Source: Elusimicrobia bacterium GWA2_69_24
Lineage (GTDB): Bacteria; Elusimicrobiota; Elusimicrobia; UBA1565
Reading direction: 5' to 3'
NCBI GenBank assembly: GCA_001799695.1
Contig: MGTY01000092.1
Location: 1 to 56,496 of the forward strand
Length of the DNA stretch: 56,496 bases
Part shown: in pieces, positions 52,089 through 56,496 of the stretch
How the letters are laid out: every line of letters starts with the position of its first letter
How positions within the stretch are numbered: the stretch's first letter is position 1
Notes under the pieces: generated by a model
The model's input: the letters and a program-made list of their open reading frames with translations, nothing else
What the model was told of the DNA's origin: nothing
Databases searched by the model: none
Made by a program: the position numbers and the translations under genes

Positions 52089-52120
52089 GTCCCGCCGCCT
52101 TGGCGGGGACCGTCGGTCCC
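52089..52120 (-). terminator. Overlapping GC-rich hairpins after the large secreted-protein gene
   Basis: Two alternative stems, GGGACC-GTC-GGTCCC (52106-52120) and CCCGCC...GGCGGG (about 52091-52107), lie directly downstream of the minus-strand stop at 52125. On the minus strand they are followed by GCATTTTCATGG. They could form a terminator. Confidence 0.4.
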
Positions 52121-52124
52121 GTCC

Positions 52125-55100
52125 CTACCTGACGACCGCCAGTTTCATGACCCTGCGGCTGCCTCCGCTCTGAAGGAGGACGAGGTAGACTCCGCTGGCC
52201 GCCGGAAGGCCGGCCTCGTTCTTCCCGTCCCATACCGCCAACCCCGACGCCGACGCGGTTCCGTTCCATACCCGTCGGCCGCGCAGGGTGTAGATGGACA
52301 CGCTCGCGCCGGCGCTCAGGTCGCGGAAGAATACCTGACTGTGCCCGCGGGTCGGCCGGAACGGGTTGGGGTAGATGAGCGCCGCGTCGAGGCCGGCGGC
52401 GGGTCGGATATTCATGACCTGGAAGGTGGAGAAATGGTCGGTCCGCGCGCTGACCGCGTTGCCCGCCGGGTCCGGCGTGGAGGGGATCGGGAGCCACTTC
52501 CGGCGCTCCTCGTCGTAGCGGCAGACCACGAGTTGGGTCTCGTCGAGGCCGGCGACGTCCGAGTCGCGGTAGCCGATCGTCAGGGTCACGGGCTTGGAGG
52601 GTTGGAGTCCCCCGGCCACCTCGATCTCGGCCCCGAGTCCCGTGGCAGCCATGCCTCCCTCCGGCCGCGGCGCCGCCGAGGGGAGCGCGCGCACGGTCAC
52701 GGCCACCTCCGCGGGAAAGGCGGCCGCCGGGATGGATACCTGGATCCCGCCCGACGGGACGTGGAGAGAGATCGTGGAATCCGAGTTCGGCCGCGCCGTT
52801 CCCGTGGCGAATGATACCCCGCTCCCCTCCTGCGGGGGCTCCTGTTGGGCGGGGCCCGCCTCGACGATGAGCGGGGTACCCGTCACCCGCAGGGAGGCGG
52901 GGGAGTGGGTCTGGGTCGTCCCGGTCAGGAGGTCGGTGACCTTGAGTCCGCCCGATATCTGTCCCGAGAAGTCCAAGGCGACCGCGCCGGAGTCGCTCCA
53001 GACGACGTAAAGGGCTTGGGCCGGCGAAGTGGAACTGGCCTGAAAGCTCAGCTTGTGGCAGCGGATGCCTTGGGCCGTCCAGTCCTTGAGCTCCGATTCG
53101 TAGAGACTCGTCTGGCCCTCCTTCTGGTTCCAGAGCCGGCGGGCCAGCGTTTCCATGGAATACGGATAGGAATCGCCGTCCTTGTGCTCGAAGGAGGATG
53201 CGCCCGGGTTGGCGGCTTCCCAGCCGAGGTAGGCTTGGCGCACCTCGCTGAAGGTCGAATAGCGCGCCACGGGGTTGCCGCGCGGGGAGGTTTTTCCGAT
53301 GAAGTTCTCGCCCAGCCAGGAAAGGAACTCGGCCGTCTCCTTGCGGTGGAGGCCGCTCACCAGAGCATGGGGATGGCTGTTCCAACCGAAGACGAAGACC
53401 TTGCCGTCTTTCCCGGTGCGTTCGCGTTGGCGCCATTCGAGGTAGAGCATGAGGAAGCGCTTCTTCAGGGCCGGCACCGTGTTGTCCAGGTAGCGGCGGT
53501 CGTCCATGGGACCATGGTCCTCCGCGGTGCCGATCTGGGAAGTGTGCGGCACCACGACGTAGGTGGCGGCCAAGTCCTCATCCAGGGCCCCTTCCGACCC
53601 GGGCCGCCATGGATTGTAGACATCGTGCCCGAAGAGACTGAAGAAAGTCTCGTTGCGGCCTCCGCCCTGCATGGGGTAGCCGAATTCCCGCATGAGCAGG
53701 TCGTTCTCGCCGTAGTCGGACGGCGCCTGGGCGGAGATGACGGTATCGATCTTCGCGGCATCGTAGCCGGCCTGGACGATGAGGCGGTCCAGGACGGACT
53801 TGTTGTCGGTCCAGATCCGGCGGGATTCCTCGATGGTGGGCGACGCGATGCGGCGCCAGTCGTGGGGTCCGTAATAGGCGTAGGGGTGGGCGTGGGTCCC
53901 CACGTCATGGCCGGCGGCGATGAGGGCGCCGATGTCGGAGGCATGGCCGTTCTCCAGGGCGAATTCCGCGTACTCGCCGTTCGTCTGGAGACTCAGTTTG
54001 GCCCCGGAGGCGGCCGCCGTGGTGCTCAACCAGATCAGTTCGGCGCGGCGGCCGTTGTAGTCCCCGGTCTGGAGCTGTCCGTGGTTCTCCCCCATGTCCT
54101 CGATATGCAGGTCGAAGACGATGTGGATGGGGATTGTGGAGACCGGGACAGCCGTGCCGGTCTCGGATCCCGGGGTCGCCGCCGAGACCGAGGCGGACTT
54201 GGCCGAGACGTTTCCCGCCGCATCATAGGCGGTCACGGCGTAGGCGTAGGTCGTCCCCGCGGACCGCCCGGTATCCGAATACGCCGTCGACGCGGTGGTG
54301 GCCGCCTGGACGCCGTCGCGGTAGACCTGGTAGCCGGCCACAGCCACGTCGTCGGTGGACGCCGTCCACGACAGGTCCACACGGGAAGAAGAGACGGCCG
54401 ACGCCTTCAGCCCGGCGGGGACGGTGGGGGAGGCTGCGTCGAGCGCCGGGGCCGAGGCCGCGGTCGTGAAATCGAGGAAGATGTTCGGGCCGACGAGAGA
54501 GGCGAGGATCTCTCCGCCGGAGACGCTGGGAGAGCCCGAGACGTCCTGCAGCACCGAGATGCTCCCATGCGCGCCGCCGTTATTGGTGTTGGCGACGTAG
54601 GCGCGGTCCCCGGGAAGGAAGACGATGCCGTGGGGCTGCGCGCCGACCGCCAGCGAGACCGTTCGGTCCTGGACGGGGCCGGTCGCCACCGACGTGTCGA
54701 ACATCAGTATTTCGTTGGTCGACTGACCCGCGACGAACATGCGCCGTCCGTCCGGGGCGAACTTCCCCTTGCTCGGCTGGGGATTGTTGCCCGGCTTCGT
54801 CGACAGGATCGGGACGGTGGCGATGATCTGCGGCGGACTTAGCGCCAAGTCGAGCACCAAGATCTTATTCGTTCCATGGTTCAGGACGTAGGCGACGTCC
54901 TGGGCCGGGTGCATGTCGAGGCCCTCGGGCTCCGAGCCGGCCGGCAGGGCCGCCCGCAGGACCGTCTGCCGGGTCTGCAGATCCAGGACCAGGACCGAGG
55001 GGGCGGGATCGTCGCGCACGGTTACGACGGCGTAGCGCCCCGAGCGGTCGAGCATGACGTTGATCGGTTGTGTGCCCGTGGGGACCGAGTAGGCAAGGAC

Positions 55101-56496
55101 CGCGGTCGGCGGCCAGGAGTCCGGGTTCAGCGAGACGACGTCGAGCCGGTCGTCGGCGTTGCGCAGACCGTCGGAGCCGCGCGTCGTCAGGAGGAGGGTC
55201 CTGCCGTCCGGGGTCACAGCCGAGCCGATGGGGATGCGTCCCAGGCCCGCCACGGGGATGTCCGCCCGCTCCAGCGTGTCCGCCCGAAAAGCGGCCAGCT
55301 GTCCGTCCGAGGCGGCCGCGTAAATCAACCGCCTCGTCGGGTCGGCCGCGATCGTCACGTTCGTCGTGGCGAAGCTCACCTGGGCCACGATCTGATCGGT
55401 GGCGGGGTCTATCTTGCTGACTGCGCCTTCGGCCGCTGTGACCATGTTTCCGCCTGACACCAGGATGAACCCCTGCCCGCCGGTCTGGACGGCCAGGGTG
55501 ACGGCCGAGGCCGAGGCGGACTTGGCCGAGACGTTCCCGGCCGCGTCGTAGGCCGCCACGGCGTAGGTGTAGGTCGTCCCCGCGGACAGCCCGGAATCCG
55601 TGTATGAATTCGTCGCGGCGCTCGCCACCTGGACCCCGTCCCGGTAGACCTGGTAGCCTGCAATGCCCACATTATCGGTGGAGGCCGTCCACGACAAGTC
55701 CACCTGGGAAGACGAGACGGCCGACGCCTCCAGTCCGGCGGGGAGGGTGGGGGGGGAGGCGTCGACCGTCGAGAGCGATGCGTCCGGGACCACTAGAACG
55801 GGGTTGGCATCCAATAGGACCGTCAGGCGGTCGTTCTGGGCGCTGGTGGGCGTCGAGCTGAAGTTCCCATAGCGGTCCGGAACGAGGCTCGTGAGCGTGT
55901 AGCGGGCGGAGGCGACGCTCAGGGCGACGCTGCCCGCGCCGCCTTCCCGCCACAGGACATAGAGGGGTTGCGAGTCGCTCCGGCGCGTGTACTGATAGGC
56001 GAAGACCGCGCTCCCGTCATGGATACCGGCGACCGTCCCCGCCGGGGAGGCGACCAGGTTGTCGGTGGTCTGAGCCAGCCTCTGGTACGCCCAATATGAC
56101 CGGCGCGTCGTGTTCAATCGGCCCGGATCGGAGCAGTTCTGCGCTCCATCATCCACCAGTCCCATGGAGTTGAACACGGAGACCGAGGATCCATTGAAAT
56201 TGTAGAAGTCCAGCAATTGGCTCCAAAACAGCTTGTCGAGACCGTTGGCGCGTCCCCATACGAAGCGTTTGACCAGGGTCCGGGCCTGGTCTTCCTCGGT
56301 CTGCGCGGGCATCCGGTCCGGACACCCCACCCAGGACGCATCCTCCATGGACCAGATCTGCACCCCGCCCAACCCCAACGAATCCAGATACTGCCGGGCG
56401 GCGGGGATGGTCCGCGATTGCCAGGGGGCCGTCGCAGGGAACGCTTCCGTCGCCGTCTCGGTCCAGAACCACCAGTGGATGTCGATCGCCGCGAAA
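52125..56496 (-). CDS. Very large secreted multidomain protein (glycoside-hydrolase-like, FN3, propeller, deacetylase-like, FlgD-like C-terminus); 5' end outside window
   Basis: The frame is open to the window edge, giving at least 1456 residues. In order on the minus strand: a barrel-like enzyme tail (about 56495-55900; IDIHWWFWTE, GGVQIWSMED); an FN3 module (55745-55497); a YVTN-type beta-propeller (about 55480-54440; APDGRRMFVAG, PGDRAYVANTNN); a second FN3 module about 80% identical to the first (54425-54175); a polysaccharide-deacetylase-like region (about 54140-53330; VFDLHIEDMGEN, GHDVGTHAHPY); a beta-sandwich part; and a C-terminal FlgD-like Ig domain (PNPFRPTRG, YTLRGRRVW, WDGKNEAGLPAASGVYLVLL), which in other bacteria acts as a secretion or attachment tag. 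The signal peptide and catalytic residues of the first domain lie outside the window. It looks like a carbohydrate-active surface or secreted protein. Confidence 0.82.
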   Translation of the reverse strand, partial: FAAIDIHWWFWTETATEAFPATAPWQSRTIPAARQYLDSLGLGGVQIWSMEDASWVGCPDRMPAQTEEDQARTLVKRFVWGRANGLDKLFWSQLLDFYNFNGSSVSVFNSMGLVDDGAQNCSDPGRLNTTRRSYWAYQRLAQTTDNLVASPAGTVAGIHDGSAVFAYQYTRRSDSQPLYVLWREGGAGSVALSVASARYTLTSLVPDRYGNFSSTPTSAQNDRLTVLLDANPVLVVPDASLSTVDASPPTLPAGLEASAVSSSQVDLSWTASTDNVGIAGYQVYRDGVQVASAATNSYTDSGLSAGTTYTYAVAAYDAAGNVSAKSASASAVTLAVQTGGQGFILVSGGNMVTAAEGAVSKIDPATDQIVAQVSFATTNVTIAADPTRRLIYAAASDGQLAAFRADTLERADIPVAGLGRIPIGSAVTPDGRTLLLTTRGSDGLRNADDRLDVVSLNPDSWPPTAVLAYSVPTGTQPINVMLDRSGRYAVVTVRDDPAPSVLVLDLQTRQTVLRAALPAGSEPEGLDMHPAQDVAYVLNHGTNKILVLDLALSPPQIIATVPILSTKPGNNPQPSKGKFAPDGRRMFVAGQSTNEILMFDTSVATGPVQDRTVSLAVGAQPHGIVFLPGDRAYVANTNNGGAHGSISVLQDVSGSPSVSGGEILASLVGPNIFLDFTTAASAPALDAASPTVPAGLKASAVSSSRVDLSWTASTDDVAVAGYQVYRDGVQAATTASTAYSDTGRSAGTTYAYAVTAYDAAGNVSAKSASVSAATPGSETGTAVPVSTIPIHIVFDLHIEDMGENHGQLQTGDYNGRRAELIWLSTTAAASGAKLSLQTNGEYAEFALENGHASDIGALIAAGHDVGTHAHPYAYYGPHDWRRIASPTIEESRRIWTDNKSVLDRLIVQAGYDAAKIDTVISAQAPSDYGENDLLMREFGYPMQGGGRNETFFSLFGHDVYNPWRPGSEGALDEDLAATYVVVPHTSQIGTAEDHGPMDDRRYLDNTVPALKKRFLMLYLEWRQRERTGKDGKVFVFGWNSHPHALVSGLHRKETAEFLSWLGENFIGKTSPRGNPVARYSTFSEVRQAYLGWEAANPGASSFEHKDGDSYPYSMETLARRLWNQKEGQTSLYESELKDWTAQGIRCHKLSFQASSTSPAQALYVVWSDSGAVALDFSGQISGGLKVTDLLTGTTQTHSPASLRVTGTPLIVEAGPAQQEPPQEGSGVSFATGTARPNSDSTISLHVPSGGIQVSIPAAAFPAEVAVTVRALPSAAPRPEGGMAATGLGAEIEVAGGLQPSKPVTLTIGYRDSDVAGLDETQLVVCRYDEERRKWLPIPSTPDPAGNAVSARTDHFSTFQVMNIRPAAGLDAALIYPNPFRPTRGHSQVFFRDLSAGASVSIYTLRGRRVWNGTASASGLAVWDGKNEAGLPAASGVYLVLLQSGGSRRVMKLAVVR

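Noticed and set aside
52845-54842. A 665-codon plus-strand frame opposite the large secreted protein
   Set aside because: The product is Arg/Gly/Val-rich and featureless, while the opposite frame has FN3, deacetylase-like and FlgD-like domains.

Overview
The window is GC-rich bacterial chromosomal DNA, most likely from an Elusimicrobiota genome. The best marker is a type IV pilin-like protein at 44809-45234, whose N-terminus ([19 protein letters not shown]) and following [18 protein letters not shown] segment match pilins I associate with that phylum. Supporting signs are a giant envelope gene, a FlgD-like C-terminal sorting-type domain, and many TPR and membrane glycosyltransferase genes. 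The phylum call is recognition-based; no search was run. I found no rRNA, tRNA, CRISPR array or prophage.

Layout. 1-4415: end of an M16 peptidase gene, a pncB-pncA nicotinamide salvage pair, and two small hypotheticals. 4460-7387: an AT-richer accessory patch with an HNH nuclease, a possible membrane protein remnant and a REP-associated transposase flanked by 11-bp inverted repeats. 7454-23878: a single 16.4-kb gene for a 5474-residue envelope protein with a signal peptide, several membrane clusters, long coiled coils, two tandem TolC-like units and a C-terminal anchor. 24020-29032: secreted and zinc-ribbon proteins, a ferredoxin gene with a small DUF4359-like partner, and a response regulator fused through a membrane segment to an AMIN domain. 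29091-34666: a GT-C glycosyltransferase, two methyltransferases, a phosphoesterase and an SGNH/delta-60 fusion. 34840-44615: an MFS transporter, a divergent GT2 / TMTC-like pair, and an operon (TMTC-like gene, permease, ABC ATPase, ABC permease) that appears to have been split by a Fic gene insertion. 44809-56496: pilin, a second GT-C/TPR protein, a Spy-like / Ser-Thr kinase / Gly-Gln-rich protein module with a CheY-like regulator, and the 3' part of a very large multidomain secreted protein.

Recurring themes. Many genes have a TAnnnT -10-like hexamer ending only 6-9 nt before the start codon, which implies leaderless transcripts. Downstream genes inside operons use ATGA/GTGA/TTGA stop-start overlaps. 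Three copies of a non-coding miniature element, built from CCCCGGC-GAAAG-CCGGGG hairpins between AGTGTAGTG ends, sit between genes. Two of these supply the stop codon of the upstream gene, and one also supplies the start codon of the next gene. A perfect palindrome, TGTGCCCGGGCACA, recurs in three intergenic places.

Most encoded functions concern the cell envelope: export-tunnel-like structures, surface glycosylation, pili, secreted enzymes and envelope sensing. All functional statements come from motif recognition and gene context only.
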